A stretch of 64,000 nt of DNA from Mycobacterium bourgelatii (lineage in GTDB: Bacteria > Actinomycetota > Actinomycetes > Mycobacteriales > Mycobacteriaceae). Below the pieces are notes generated by a model. It was not told where the DNA came from and ran no database searches. It was given only the letters and a program-made list of their open reading frames with translations. The stretch is from the NCBI RefSeq assembly GCF_010723575.1, contig NZ_BLKZ01000001.1:2666001-2730000 (forward strand), in the 5' to 3' direction. The position numbers and the translations under genes were made by a program. This document shows, piece after piece, positions 55,533 to 64,000 of the stretch (positions are counted from its first letter, which is position 1; every line of letters starts with the position of its first letter).

Positions 55533-56449
55533 CCGCAGAGCGGAACGTCCTCCTGGTGGTGCACACCGGGCGCGACGAGGCGACCGAGACGGCGCGCCGG
55601 GTAGAGAAAGTGCTGAGCGACAACGGCATTGGCCTACGCGCGCTGTCCGCCGAAGCGGTCGATCGGGGACCGCTGCAGCTGAACCCGGAGGACATGCGTG
55701 TGCTGGGCGTCAACATCGAGGTTGTTGCCGAGCCGCACGCCGCCGAAGGCTGTGAACTGGCCATGGTTCTCGGTGGCGACGGGACCTTCCTGCGGGCCGC
55801 AGAGTTGGCGCGCAACGCCGACATCCCCGTCTTGGGGGTCAACCTGGGACGCATCGGCTTCCTCGCCGAGGCCGAGGCCGAACACATCGACGCGGTGCTC
55901 GAGCATGTCGTCGCGCGCGACTATCGAGTGGAAGACCGACTGACGCTGGACGTGGCGGTTTGTCAGCAGGGCGCCGTCATCCAGCGGGGATGGGCACTGA
56001 ACGAAGCGAGCCTGGAAAAGGGTCCGCGACTGGGCGTGCTGGGAGTCGTGATCGAAATCGACGGCCGCCCCGTGTCGACCTTCGGCTGCGACGGCGTGCT
56101 GGTGTCCACGCCGACCGGATCCACCGCGTACGCCTTCTCGGCGGGTGGTCCGGTGCTGTGGCCCGACCTCGAGGCGATCCTGGTGGTACCCAACAATGCT
56201 CACGCACTTTTCGGCCGACCGATGGTGACCAGCCCGGACGCGTGCATCGCCATCGAGATCGAGGCGGACGGACACGACGCCCTGATGTTCTGCGACGGGC
56301 GCCGTGAAATGCTGGTGCCGGCCGGCAGCCGAGTCGAGATCACCCGCTCCGCCACGCCGGTGAAATGGGCCAGGCTGGACAGCGCGCCGTTCACCGACCG
56401 CCTAGTGCGGAAATTCCGGTTGCCCGTGACAGGTTGGCGCGGGAAGTAA
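55529..56449 (+). CDS. nadK: NAD kinase
   Basis: Phosphorylates NAD to NADP, using ATP or polyphosphate in mycobacteria. 306 aa from ATG 55529, overlapping the tlyA stop (ATGA). The GGDG motif is at 82-85 (LGGDGTFLRA), then NLGRIGFLAEAE and TPTGSTAYAFSAGGP. It is followed after 3 bp by recN. Confidence 0.96.
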   Translation: MTAERNVLLVVHTGRDEATETARRVEKVLSDNGIGLRALSAEAVDRGPLQLNPEDMRVLGVNIEVVAEPHAAEGCELAMVLGGDGTFLRAAELARNADIPVLGVNLGRIGFLAEAEAEHIDAVLEHVVARDYRVEDRLTLDVAVCQQGAVIQRGWALNEASLEKGPRLGVLGVVIEIDGRPVSTFGCDGVLVSTPTGSTAYAFSAGGPVLWPDLEAILVVPNNAHALFGRPMVTSPDACIAIEIEADGHDALMFCDGRREMLVPAGSRVEITRSATPVKWARLDSAPFTDRLVRKFRLPVTGWRGK

Positions 56450-56452
56450 CAG

Positions 56453-58210
56453 TTGCTTACCGAGATTCGCATCGAGTCGCTGGGTGCAATCAGCGTCGCG
56501 ACCGCCGAGTTCGGCCGCGGCCTGACCGTTCTGACCGGCGAGACCGGTACCGGCAAGACCATGGTGGTGACCAGCCTGCATCTGCTCGGCGGAGCCCGCG
56601 CCGACGCCACCCGCGTGCGGTCCGGCGCAGAGCGCGCCGTCGTCGAAGGTCGTTTCACCACAACGGATCTCGATGATGCGACCGCAGCACAGCTGGATGC
56701 CATCCTCGATTCGTCGGGAGCTGAGCGCGACGAGGACGGCAGCGTGATCGCGCTGCGCTCGGTCAGCCGCGACGGACCGTCTCGCGCCTACCTCGGCGGG
56801 CGCAGTGTGCCCGCCAAGTCGCTGAGCGGCTTCACCAACGAACTGCTCACCCTGCACGGCCAGAACGACCAGCTGCGACTGATGCGGCCCGACGAACAGC
56901 GCGGCGCGCTGGACCGGTTCGCGGGCGCGGCGCCCGCGCTGGAGCGCTACCGCAAGCTGCGCGACGAGTGGCTGTCGGCACGGCGCGACCTCGCCGACCG
57001 CCGCAACCGCGCCCGTGAACTCGCCCAAGAGGCGGATCGGTTGCAATTCGCGCTGAACGAGATCGACACGGTTGACCCCCAACCGGGTGAGGACGACGCG
57101 CTGGTCAACGACATCGTCCGGCTCTCGGAACTGGACGCGCTGCGCGAAGCCGTGCTCGGGGCGCGGGCGGCGTTGAGCGGGGGCACCGACGACGGCGAGG
57201 GTTTCGGCGCCGCGGACTGCCTCGGGCGGGCCCGGACCGCGCTGGAATCGACCGATGACACCACCCTGCAGGCATTGGCCGCACAGATCGGTGAGGCCCT
57301 TACGGTCGTCGCCGACGCCGCCTCGGAACTGGGCAACTACTTGGCGGAACTGCCGGCCGATGCCAGCTCGCTGGACGCCAAACTGGCCCGCCAGGCTGAG
57401 CTTCGCACGCTGACCCGCAAGTACGCCCCCGACATCAACGGGGTGTTGCGCTGGGCGGAAGAGGCACGCGCGAAGTTGGCGCAGCTCGACGTCTCCGAGG
57501 AGGGGTTGGCGGCCCTGGAACGCCGCGCCGAGGAACTCGCCGGCAAAGTGGCTCAGGCCGCGGTCGATCTGAGCAAGATCCGGCGCAAGGCCGCCAAACG
57601 GCTGGCCAAAGAGGTGACCGCGGAGCTGGCCGGACTGGCCATGGCCGACGCCGAGTTCACCATCGGCGTCACCGCAGACACTGCGGACCAGGACGATCCG
57701 GCCGCCCTTCGGCTGCCCTCGGGTGAGCTGGTCCGCGCCGGCGGCGACGGCATCGACCAGGTCGAGTTCGGTTTCGCGGCGCACCGCGGGATGACGGTGT
57801 TGCCGCTGGCCAAGAGCGCCTCGGGCGGCGAGTTGTCCCGGGTGATGCTGGCATTGGAGGTGGTCCTGGCCACCTCTGGATTAGTGGCCAGCGGCACCAC
57901 GATGGTGTTCGACGAGGTGGACGCCGGCGTCGGCGGGTGGGCCGCCGTGCAGATCGGGCGGCGGCTGGCGCGGCTGGCCCGCACCCACCAGGTCATCGTC
58001 GTCACGCACTTGCCCCAGGTCGCCGCGTACGCAGACGTCCACTTGATGGTGCACAGCACGGGCCGCAACGGTGCCAGCGGCGTCCGGCGCTTGACCGATG
58101 AGGACCGGGTGGCGGAACTGGCACGCATGCTGGCGGGTCTCGGTGAGTCCGACAGCGGCCGCGCCCACGCCCGCGAGCTCCTCGACGCCGCCCAACGCGA
58201 CGAGATCTGA
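56453..58210 (+). CDS. recN: DNA repair ATPase RecN
   Basis: SMC-like protein for double-strand-break repair. 585 aa from TTG 56453, with GGGAAG at 56441-56446; this start matches the family N-terminus MLTEIRIESLGAI. Walker A GETGTGKT at 29-36, a central coiled coil (~150-360), the signature SGGELSRVMLAL, and Walker B MVFDEVDAGVGG. It lies directly behind nadK in a tlyA-nadK-recN unit. Confidence 0.95.
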   Translation: MLTEIRIESLGAISVATAEFGRGLTVLTGETGTGKTMVVTSLHLLGGARADATRVRSGAERAVVEGRFTTTDLDDATAAQLDAILDSSGAERDEDGSVIALRSVSRDGPSRAYLGGRSVPAKSLSGFTNELLTLHGQNDQLRLMRPDEQRGALDRFAGAAPALERYRKLRDEWLSARRDLADRRNRARELAQEADRLQFALNEIDTVDPQPGEDDALVNDIVRLSELDALREAVLGARAALSGGTDDGEGFGAADCLGRARTALESTDDTTLQALAAQIGEALTVVADAASELGNYLAELPADASSLDAKLARQAELRTLTRKYAPDINGVLRWAEEARAKLAQLDVSEEGLAALERRAEELAGKVAQAAVDLSKIRRKAAKRLAKEVTAELAGLAMADAEFTIGVTADTADQDDPAALRLPSGELVRAGGDGIDQVEFGFAAHRGMTVLPLAKSASGGELSRVMLALEVVLATSGLVASGTTMVFDEVDAGVGGWAAVQIGRRLARLARTHQVIVVTHLPQVAAYADVHLMVHSTGRNGASGVRRLTDEDRVAELARMLAGLGESDSGRAHARELLDAAQRDEI

Positions 58211-58226
58211 CACCCCCTCTTATTGC

Positions 58227-58288
58227 CGCGAGCGTGCGTGTCGGTACACGACACGCCGCCCGACCTCGTACATCTGCGCACACTCGCG
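58227..58288. repeat. nested hairpin between recN and steA
   Basis: The inner stem GCGTGTCG (58236-58243) / CGACACGC (58249-58256) has a 5-nt loop. An outer pairing matches CGCGAGCGTGCG (58227-58238) with CGCACACTCGCG (58277-58288), 11 of 12. The two compete at 58236-58238. It could be the recN terminator or a copy of a recurring mycobacterial intergenic palindrome. Confidence 0.5.
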
Positions 58289-58388
58289 CGTGGGGCAATT
58301 GTTACGAAAGTGACGCTATGCAACTAATGGTGCAGATGTTACGGCGCGCCTCCACCCTCCAGAAGCACTTCGCGGACAGAATCCCCCC

Positions 58389-59570
58389 ATGAAGATGTCA
58401 GGGCTGCTCACTCGCAACACCGCACGGCCGGGACTGATCGGCACCGCCAGGGTCGACAAGAACATCGACCGACTCTTGCGCCGGGTATGTCCCGGCGACA
58501 TCGTCGTCCTCGACATCCTGGATCTGGACCGCATCACCGCCGACGCCCTGGTGGAAGCCGACATCGCCGCCGTCGTCAACGCGTCGCCGTCCGTATCGGG
58601 CCGCTACCCCAACCTGGGGCCGGAGGTGCTGGTCAACAACGGCGTCACCCTGATCGACGAGACCGGCCCCGAGATCTTCAAAAAGGTCAAGGACGGGGCC
58701 AAGATCCGCCTGTACGAAGGCGGCGTGTACTCGGGAGATCGCCGACTGATCCGCGGCATCGAGCGCACCGACCACGACATCGCCGACCTGATGCGCGAGG
58801 CCAAGAGCGGGCTGGCGGCCCACCTAGAGGCCTTCGCCGGCAACACAATTGAGTTCATCCGCAGTGAAAGCCCGCTGCTGATCGACGGAATCGGCATCCC
58901 CGACATCGATGTTGACATGCGCCGCCGGCACGTGGTGATCGTCTCCGAAGAGCCCACTGCCGCCGACGATCTCAAGGCACTCAAGCCGTTCATCAAGGAA
59001 TACCAACCGGTGTTGGTCGGCGTCGGCGTCGGCGCGGATGTGTTGCGCAAGGCCGGTTACCGACCCCAGCTGATCGTCGGAGACCCGGACCAAATCAGCA
59101 CCGAGGTGCTCAAGTGCGGTGCGCAGGTGGTGTTGCCCGCCGACGCCGACGGCCACGCGCCCGGCCTGGAACGCATCCAGGACCTGGGCGTGGGCGCCAT
59201 GACCTTCCCCGCCGCGGGATCGGCGACCGACCTGGCTCTGCTGCTGGCTGACCACCACGGCGCGGCGCTTCTCGTCACCGCTGGACACACCGCCAACATC
59301 GAGACGTTCTTCGACCGGACGAAGACGCAGAGCAACCCGTCGACCTTCCTCACCAGACTGCGGGTGGGGGAGAAGCTGGTGGACGCCAAGGCCGTGGCGA
59401 CCCTGTACCGCAACCACATCTCGGCCGGTGCGATCGCGCTGCTGGCGCTGACCATGCTGATCGCCATCATCGTCGTGCTGTGGGTGTCTCGCACTGACTC
59501 GGTGGTCATGCACTGGCTCATTGACTACTGGAACCGCTTCACCCTCTGGGTGCAGAACCTGGTTTCGTAG
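58389..59570 (+). CDS. steA: SteA-type septation-linked membrane protein (Rv1697)
   Basis: 393 aa from ATG 58389. A soluble N-terminal region (to ~340) contains GVGVGADVLRKAGYRPQLIVGDPDQIS, of the thiamin-pyrophosphokinase-like fold, then one membrane segment near 345-366 (AIALLALTMLIAIIVVLWV) and a short C-terminal tail. The corynebacterial/mycobacterial SteA works with SteB in septal peptidoglycan control (from memory). It lies 32 bp before mctB; the pair probably form an operon. Confidence 0.85.
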   Translation: MKMSGLLTRNTARPGLIGTARVDKNIDRLLRRVCPGDIVVLDILDLDRITADALVEADIAAVVNASPSVSGRYPNLGPEVLVNNGVTLIDETGPEIFKKVKDGAKIRLYEGGVYSGDRRLIRGIERTDHDIADLMREAKSGLAAHLEAFAGNTIEFIRSESPLLIDGIGIPDIDVDMRRRHVVIVSEEPTAADDLKALKPFIKEYQPVLVGVGVGADVLRKAGYRPQLIVGDPDQISTEVLKCGAQVVLPADADGHAPGLERIQDLGVGAMTFPAAGSATDLALLLADHHGAALLVTAGHTANIETFFDRTKTQSNPSTFLTRLRVGEKLVDAKAVATLYRNHISAGAIALLALTMLIAIIVVLWVSRTDSVVMHWLIDYWNRFTLWVQNLVS

Positions 59571-59602
59571 CCCACCCTGGCCTCGTTAAGAACGGTGTAT
59601 TC

Positions 59603-60556
59603 ATGATCTCGCTACGCCACCATGCGATCTCGCTGGCAGCTGTCTTTCTGGCGCTGACCATCGGAGTCGTTGTCGGTTCCGGCTTCTTCTCGGACACCGT
59701 GCTTTCCACCCTGCGTAACGAGAAACGGGACCTGGCCAGCCAGATCAGCGGGCTCACCGACCAACGCAACCAGCTGAACGAAAAGCTCAGCGCGGCAAAC
59801 ACTTTCGATACCCAAGTGGTGGGCCGGACGGTGCATGACGCATTGGCCGGCAAGACGGTGGTCATCTTCCGAACCCCCGATGCCAAGGACGACGACGTCG
59901 CGGCCGTGTCGAAGATCGTGGGACAGGCCGGCGGCGCGGTCACCGGAACGGTGTCGTTGACCCAGGAGTTCGTCGAAGCCAACTCGGGGGAGAAGTTGCG
60001 GTCGGTGGTGAACTCGTCCATCCTGCCGGCCGGAAGCCAATTGAGCACCAAGCTCGTCGACCAGGGTTCGCAGGCCGGCGACCTGCTCGGCATCGCCTTG
60101 CTGGTCAACACCAAGCCGGATACTCCACCCGTCCCGGCCGTCGACGCCACCCAGCGCGAGACGGTGCTGGCCGCGCTGCGGGAAACCGGGTTCATCACCT
60201 ATCAGCCCAGTGATCACATGGACGCGGCCAACGCCGCGATCGTCGTGACCGGCGGGGCACTACCCGCCGACGCCGGAAACCAGGGGGTCAGCGTGGCGCG
60301 ATTCGCCGCCGCGCTCGCGCCGCACGGCTCCGGCACGGTGCTGGCGGGCCGGGAGGGCTCGGCGACGGGCAGCGCCGCGGTCGCCGTGGCCCGCGCCGAC
60401 TCCGGTATGGCGGCCGCCATCAGCACCGTCGACGACGTGGACAGCGCGCCCGGTCGCATCACCGCGATCCTGGCCTTGCACGACCTCATTTCGGGTGGTC
60501 ACACGGGTCAATACGGCACCGGACACGGAGCCACCTCGGTCACCGTTTCCCAGTAG
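59603..60556 (+). CDS. mctB: copper transport outer membrane protein MctB (SteB)
   Basis: 317 aa from ATG 59603. A membrane anchor or signal segment at ~7-28 (HAISLAAVFLALTIGVVVG), a coiled coil at ~33-63 (RNEKRDLASQISGLTDQRNQLNEKL region) and a C-terminal domain follow. M. tuberculosis MctB was reported to keep intracellular copper low; homologues partner SteA in septation (both from memory). 175 bp separate it from pyrG. Confidence 0.85.
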   Translation: MISLRHHAISLAAVFLALTIGVVVGSGFFSDTVLSTLRNEKRDLASQISGLTDQRNQLNEKLSAANTFDTQVVGRTVHDALAGKTVVIFRTPDAKDDDVAAVSKIVGQAGGAVTGTVSLTQEFVEANSGEKLRSVVNSSILPAGSQLSTKLVDQGSQAGDLLGIALLVNTKPDTPPVPAVDATQRETVLAALRETGFITYQPSDHMDAANAAIVVTGGALPADAGNQGVSVARFAAALAPHGSGTVLAGREGSATGSAAVAVARADSGMAAAISTVDDVDSAPGRITAILALHDLISGGHTGQYGTGHGATSVTVSQ

Positions 60557-60565
60557 GCCGGCGTC

Positions 60566-60582
60566 GCCGGGCTTCTCCCGGC
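60566..60582 (+). terminator. short hairpin after mctB
   Basis: GCCGGG (60566-60571) and CCCGGC (60577-60582) with a 5-nt loop, 9 nt after the mctB stop. No T-tract. Weak terminator candidate. Confidence 0.3.
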
Positions 60583-60649
60583 TTCGGCCCCGGATTTCTC
60601 CCCGGCTGCCCGGCAGGGCGTGTTCCCCGCGCGGGAAGGCTGCGGATGT

Positions 60650-60655
60650 TAGGGT
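60650..60655 (+). promoter_or_regulatory. candidate -10 of pyrG
   Basis: TAGGGT matches the mycobacterial TANNNT -10 and sits 77 nt upstream of the pyrG start. No convincing -35 is visible. Confidence 0.3.
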
Positions 60656-60731
60656 GGGTTTCCGTGGGTCGGCAGGCCCAGCAACGGCCCAAAGACGTAC
60701 CGCCCTGCCCGTCTTCACGGAGGTCGCCCTT

Positions 60732-62498
60732 TTGCGTAAGCATTCGCAAACCGTCACCAAGCACCTCTTCGTCAGCGGGGGCGTCGCTTCGTCGCTGGGC
60801 AAGGGCTTGACAGCCAGCAGCCTCGGCCAGCTACTTACCGCGCGCGGGCTACACGTGACGATGCAGAAGCTCGACCCCTACCTCAACGTCGACCCGGGCA
60901 CCATGAACCCGTTCCAACACGGCGAGGTTTTCGTCACCGAGGACGGCGCCGAAACCGACCTCGACGTCGGGCACTACGAGCGGTTCTTGGATCGCGACCT
61001 ATCCGGCTCGGCGAACGTGACCACCGGCCAGATTTATTCGACGGTGATCGCCAAGGAGCGCCGCGGCGAATACCTCGGCGACACGGTTCAGGTGATCCCG
61101 CACATCACCGATGAGATCAAGCGGCGAATCAGGGCAATGGCCGAACCGGACGCCAACGGCGTGCGCCCTGACGTGGTGATCACCGAAATCGGCGGAACCG
61201 TGGGCGATATCGAATCGCAGCCATTCCTCGAGGCGGCGCGTCAGGTCCGTCATGACCTCGGCCGCGAGAACGTTTTCTTCCTGCACGTGTCATTGGTGCC
61301 CTATCTGGCGCCTTCGGGAGAACTCAAGACCAAGCCCACGCAGCACTCGGTCGCCGCACTGCGCAGCATCGGTATCACCCCCGACGCGCTGGTCCTGCGT
61401 TCCGACCGCAATGTTCCCGAAGCGCTCAAAAATAAGATCGCGCTGATGTGTGACGTCGACATCGACGGTGTCATCTCCACTCCGGACGCACCCTCGATCT
61501 ACGACATTCCCAAAGTGCTGCATCGTGAGGAACTCGACGCATTCGTGGTGCGCCGGCTCAACCTGCCGTTCCGCGACGTCGACTGGACCGAATGGGACGA
61601 TCTGCTGCGCAGGGTTCACGAACCGCACGATAAGGTACGAATTGCCTTGGTGGGCAAGTATATTGAGCTATCCGATGCCTACCTCTCGGTGGGCGAGGCG
61701 TTGCGCCACGGGGGATTCAAGCACCGCGCCAAGGTCGAAATCGTCTGGGTCGCATCCGATGACTGCCAGACGCCCGCCGGGGCCGCCGCCGCACTGGAAG
61801 ACGTGCACGGGGTGTTGGTTCCGGGCGGATTCGGCATTCGGGGAATCGAGGGCAAGATCGGCGCCATCCGGCACGCGCGTGCGCGTGGGCTGCCGGTGCT
61901 GGGATTGTGTCTTGGCCTGCAGTGCATTGTCATCGAGGCGGCCCGCTCGGTCGGGCTCACCGAGGCCAATTCGGCTGAGTTCGAACCGGACACGCCGGAT
62001 CCCGTGATCTCCACGATGGCCGACCAGCAGCAGATCGTCGCAGGCGAGGCCGATCTCGGCGGCACCATGCGCCTGGGCGCCTACCCAGCGGTGCTGGAGG
62101 CGGATTCGATTGTGGCCCAGGCATATCAAGCGACGCAGGTGTCCGAGCGGCATCGGCACCGCTACGAGGTCAACAACGCCTACCGGGACAAGATCGCCGA
62201 AAGCGGGCTGCGGTTTTCCGGCACCTCACCCGACGGGCATCTGGTCGAGTTCGTCGAATATCCGCCAGAACAGCACCCGTTCGTCGTCGGCACCCAGGCC
62301 CATCCGGAACTGAAGAGCCGGCCGACGCGCCCGCATCCGCTGTTCGTGGCCTTTGTCGGTGCGGCAATCGACTACAAGGAGGCGGAGTTGCTGCCCGTCG
62401 AGATCCCCGAGCAGCACGCGTCCAACGGCACCGAGCTGAGGGATAACCATCGAGAGGAAGAGGCGCAGCCGCTTCCTGAACCCGCTACTCGTGGCTGA
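60732..62498 (+). CDS. pyrG: CTP synthase
   Basis: Makes CTP from UTP with glutamine. 588 aa from TTG 60732, chosen because GGAGGT at 60719-60724 lies 7 nt upstream and the protein then begins LRKHSQTVTKHLFVSGGVASSLGKG as in the family; longer open frames upstream overlap mctB. The N-terminal synthetase domain has the P-loop SLGKGL. The C-terminal glutaminase has the catalytic Cys in LGLCLGLQC and His in VVGTQAHPE. The start of the NUDIX gene overlaps its end by 8 bp. Confidence 0.96.
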   Translation: MRKHSQTVTKHLFVSGGVASSLGKGLTASSLGQLLTARGLHVTMQKLDPYLNVDPGTMNPFQHGEVFVTEDGAETDLDVGHYERFLDRDLSGSANVTTGQIYSTVIAKERRGEYLGDTVQVIPHITDEIKRRIRAMAEPDANGVRPDVVITEIGGTVGDIESQPFLEAARQVRHDLGRENVFFLHVSLVPYLAPSGELKTKPTQHSVAALRSIGITPDALVLRSDRNVPEALKNKIALMCDVDIDGVISTPDAPSIYDIPKVLHREELDAFVVRRLNLPFRDVDWTEWDDLLRRVHEPHDKVRIALVGKYIELSDAYLSVGEALRHGGFKHRAKVEIVWVASDDCQTPAGAAAALEDVHGVLVPGGFGIRGIEGKIGAIRHARARGLPVLGLCLGLQCIVIEAARSVGLTEANSAEFEPDTPDPVISTMADQQQIVAGEADLGGTMRLGAYPAVLEADSIVAQAYQATQVSERHRHRYEVNNAYRDKIAESGLRFSGTSPDGHLVEFVEYPPEQHPFVVGTQAHPELKSRPTRPHPLFVAFVGAAIDYKEAELLPVEIPEQHASNGTELRDNHREEEAQPLPEPATRG

Positions 62499-63114
62499 CC
62501 ACATCTTCGAAACCGTTTCGTCCGAAACCCTCTATCAGGGAGCGATTTTCGCGCTGCGCCGGGACCAGGTGCGGATGCCGGGCGGCACCATCGCAGCGCG
62601 CGAAGTGGTAGAGCACTACGGTGCGGTGGCCATCGTAGCGATGGACGAAGAGAACAGAATCCCGCTGATCTACCAATACCGGCACACGTGCGGCCACCGA
62701 CTTTGGGAACTGCCCGCCGGCCTGCTCGACGTCGGCGGAGAGCATCCGCACGTGACGGCACAGCGTGAACTGCAGGAGGAGGCGGGCCTCAAGGCCAGTA
62801 ATTGGCAGGTACTCGTCGACCTCAATACCGCGCCAGGATTCAGCGACGAGTCCGTGCGGGTCTACCTCGCGACGGGGCTCGACGAGGTGGACCGCCCCGA
62901 GGCGCACCACGAAGAGGCCGACATGACGATGCGGTGGTACCCCATCGCCGAGGCGGCGGGGCTGGTGCTGACCGGCGATATCGTCAATTCCATTGCTGTT
63001 GCCGGGATTTTGGCCGCCCACGCGGTGCTCAGCGGTTTCGCGCAACCACGCCCGCTGGATACCCCGTGGCCGGACAGGCCGACGTCGTTCGCCGCGCGCA
63101 AGGCCGCGCAATGA
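62491..63114 (+). CDS. NUDIX hydrolase, ADP-ribose pyrophosphatase type (Rv1700)
   Basis: 207 aa from GTG 62491 (MADHIFETVSSETL), equal in length to the M. tuberculosis protein as I recall it. The Nudix box is around GLLDVGGEHPHVTAQRELQEEAG, with the metal-binding EExG element. It cleaves ADP-ribose to AMP and ribose-5-phosphate. It is coupled to pyrG on one side and to xerD on the other by ATGA. Confidence 0.93.
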   Translation: MADHIFETVSSETLYQGAIFALRRDQVRMPGGTIAAREVVEHYGAVAIVAMDEENRIPLIYQYRHTCGHRLWELPAGLLDVGGEHPHVTAQRELQEEAGLKASNWQVLVDLNTAPGFSDESVRVYLATGLDEVDRPEAHHEEADMTMRWYPIAEAAGLVLTGDIVNSIAVAGILAAHAVLSGFAQPRPLDTPWPDRPTSFAARKAAQ

Positions 63115-64000
63115 CGGCGGCGCTGACGCTGGAATCCCAGCTGCAGGGCTATCTGGACCACCTGACCATCGAGCGGGGCGTGGCGGCGAACACGCTGAGC
63201 TCTTACCGGCGCGATCTGCGCCGCTACCTCAAGCACCTGTCCGATCGGGGAATCAGCGATCTGAACACGGTCGGGGAGGACGACGTCAGCGAATTCCTGA
63301 TGGCGCTGCGGCGCGGGGATCCCGAATCGGGAACGCCTGCGCTGTCGGCGGTTTCGGCGGCGCGGGCACTCATTGCGGTGCGAGGGCTGCATCGGTTCGC
63401 CGCCGCCGAAGGCCTGGCCGACGTTGACGTGGCGCGGGCCGTGCGCCCCCCGACTCCCGGCCGGCGGCTGCCCAAGAGCCTGACGGTCGACGAGGTGTTG
63501 GCCTTGTTGGAGGCCGCCGGGGGAGACAACGCGGCCGACGGCCCGCTGACACTGCGCAACCGGGCGTTGTTGGAGCTGCTGTACTCCACCGGAGCACGCA
63601 TTTCCGAGGCCGTCGGCCTCGACGTCGACGACATCGACACCCAAGCTCGGTCCGCGTTGTTGCGCGGCAAGGGCGGTAAGCAGCGACTGGTGCCCGTAGG
63701 CCGACCGGCCGTCGCGGCATTGGACGCCTACCTGGTCCGCGGCCGACCCGATCTGGCGCGTCGCGGCCGCGGCACGCCCGCCATCTTTCTCAATGCGCGC
63801 GGTGGCCGGTTGTCGCGGCAGAGCGCCTGGCAGGTGCTGCAGGATGCCGCCGAACGTGCGGGCATCACCGCGGGTGTGTCGCCGCACATGTTGCGGCATT
63901 CGTTCGCCACACACTTGTTGGAGGGCGGCGCCGATGTCCGGGTGGTTCAGGAATTACTGGGCCACGCCTCGGTGACCACGACGCAGATCTACACCCTCGT
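63111..64000 (+). CDS. xerD: tyrosine recombinase XerD (3' end cut by window)
   Basis: Resolves chromosome dimers at dif together with XerC. The start ATG at 63111 overlaps the NUDIX stop. 296 codons are visible; the last ~15 lie outside. An N-terminal SAM-like core-binding domain (YRRDLRRYLKHL) is followed by a catalytic domain with R163 in STGARISEA, Lys in GKGGKQR, HMLRHSFATH, LGHAS and the nucleophile Y294 in TTQIYTLV, four residues before the window edge. Confidence 0.95.
   Translation, partial: MTAALTLESQLQGYLDHLTIERGVAANTLSSYRRDLRRYLKHLSDRGISDLNTVGEDDVSEFLMALRRGDPESGTPALSAVSAARALIAVRGLHRFAAAEGLADVDVARAVRPPTPGRRLPKSLTVDEVLALLEAAGGDNAADGPLTLRNRALLELLYSTGARISEAVGLDVDDIDTQARSALLRGKGGKQRLVPVGRPAVAALDAYLVRGRPDLARRGRGTPAIFLNARGGRLSRQSAWQVLQDAAERAGITAGVSPHMLRHSFATHLLEGGADVRVVQELLGHASVTTTQIYTL

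Noticed and set aside
60495..60731. Upstream extension of pyrG
   Set aside because: It would overlap mctB and add ~79 residues absent from CTP synthases; GGAGGT points to TTG 60732.
1..64000. CRISPR arrays, tRNA/rRNA genes, insertion sequences, prophage
   Set aside because: None seen: the only tandem repeats are coding, no cloverleaf or rRNA motifs were noticed, and the sole recombinase is the housekeeping xerD.

Overview
The window comes from a slow-growing Mycobacterium. The DNA is GC-rich, PE-family proteins are present, and from about 12.1 kb the gene order follows, as I recall it, the M. tuberculosis H37Rv order from argC (Rv1652) to xerD (Rv1701). I cannot name the species. It is not H37Rv-like in detail: the pks8/pks17 and Rv1668c/Rv1667c pairs are intact single genes here, the Rv1669-Rv1682 block is missing, and extra genes are present.

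Layout. (1) 1-11975, PE region: the 3' end of one PE-type gene (1-1481), an 870-bp non-coding gap, then a giant PE gene (2352-11975, 3207 aa) built from about 39 tandem 72-residue repeats. (2) 11976-20641, arginine biosynthesis: argC-J-B-D-F-R-G-H. argC to argR are joined by stop/start overlaps, and a pair of ARG-box-like palindromes covers the argC start. (3) 20755-42066, polyketide locus: type III PKS pks10; modular type I pks7, pks8(/17) and pks9; type III PKS pks11; then, on the opposite strand, an ABC-F ATPase coupled to P450 cyp139. Pks9 has Gln in place of the ketosynthase Cys (KSQ loading type). Pks7 looks methylmalonyl-specific and Pks8 and Pks9 malonyl-specific. No thioesterase is visible, so release by the type III enzymes is a reasonable hypothesis. 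(4) 42218-46990: a four-helix membrane protein, a crotonase, the Rv1683-type hydrolase/acyl-CoA-synthetase-like fusion and a small Trm112-like protein. (5) 46959-49098: an ABC-2 exporter operon ending in its own TetR regulator, with a 34-bp near-perfect palindrome at its promoter. (6) 49157-64000, housekeeping genes: mpg, a bile-acid:sodium-symporter-family gene (extra relative to H37Rv), tyrS, lprJ, a TPR protein, a HAD phosphatase, a 58-aa protein, tlyA, nadK, recN, steA, mctB, pyrG, a NUDIX hydrolase and xerD (cut by the window end).

The best candidates for little-described biology are the giant nested-repeat PE protein and the KSQ-started type I/type III polyketide locus with its coupled P450 and ABC-F genes. 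Comparisons with H37Rv are from memory; no database search was done.
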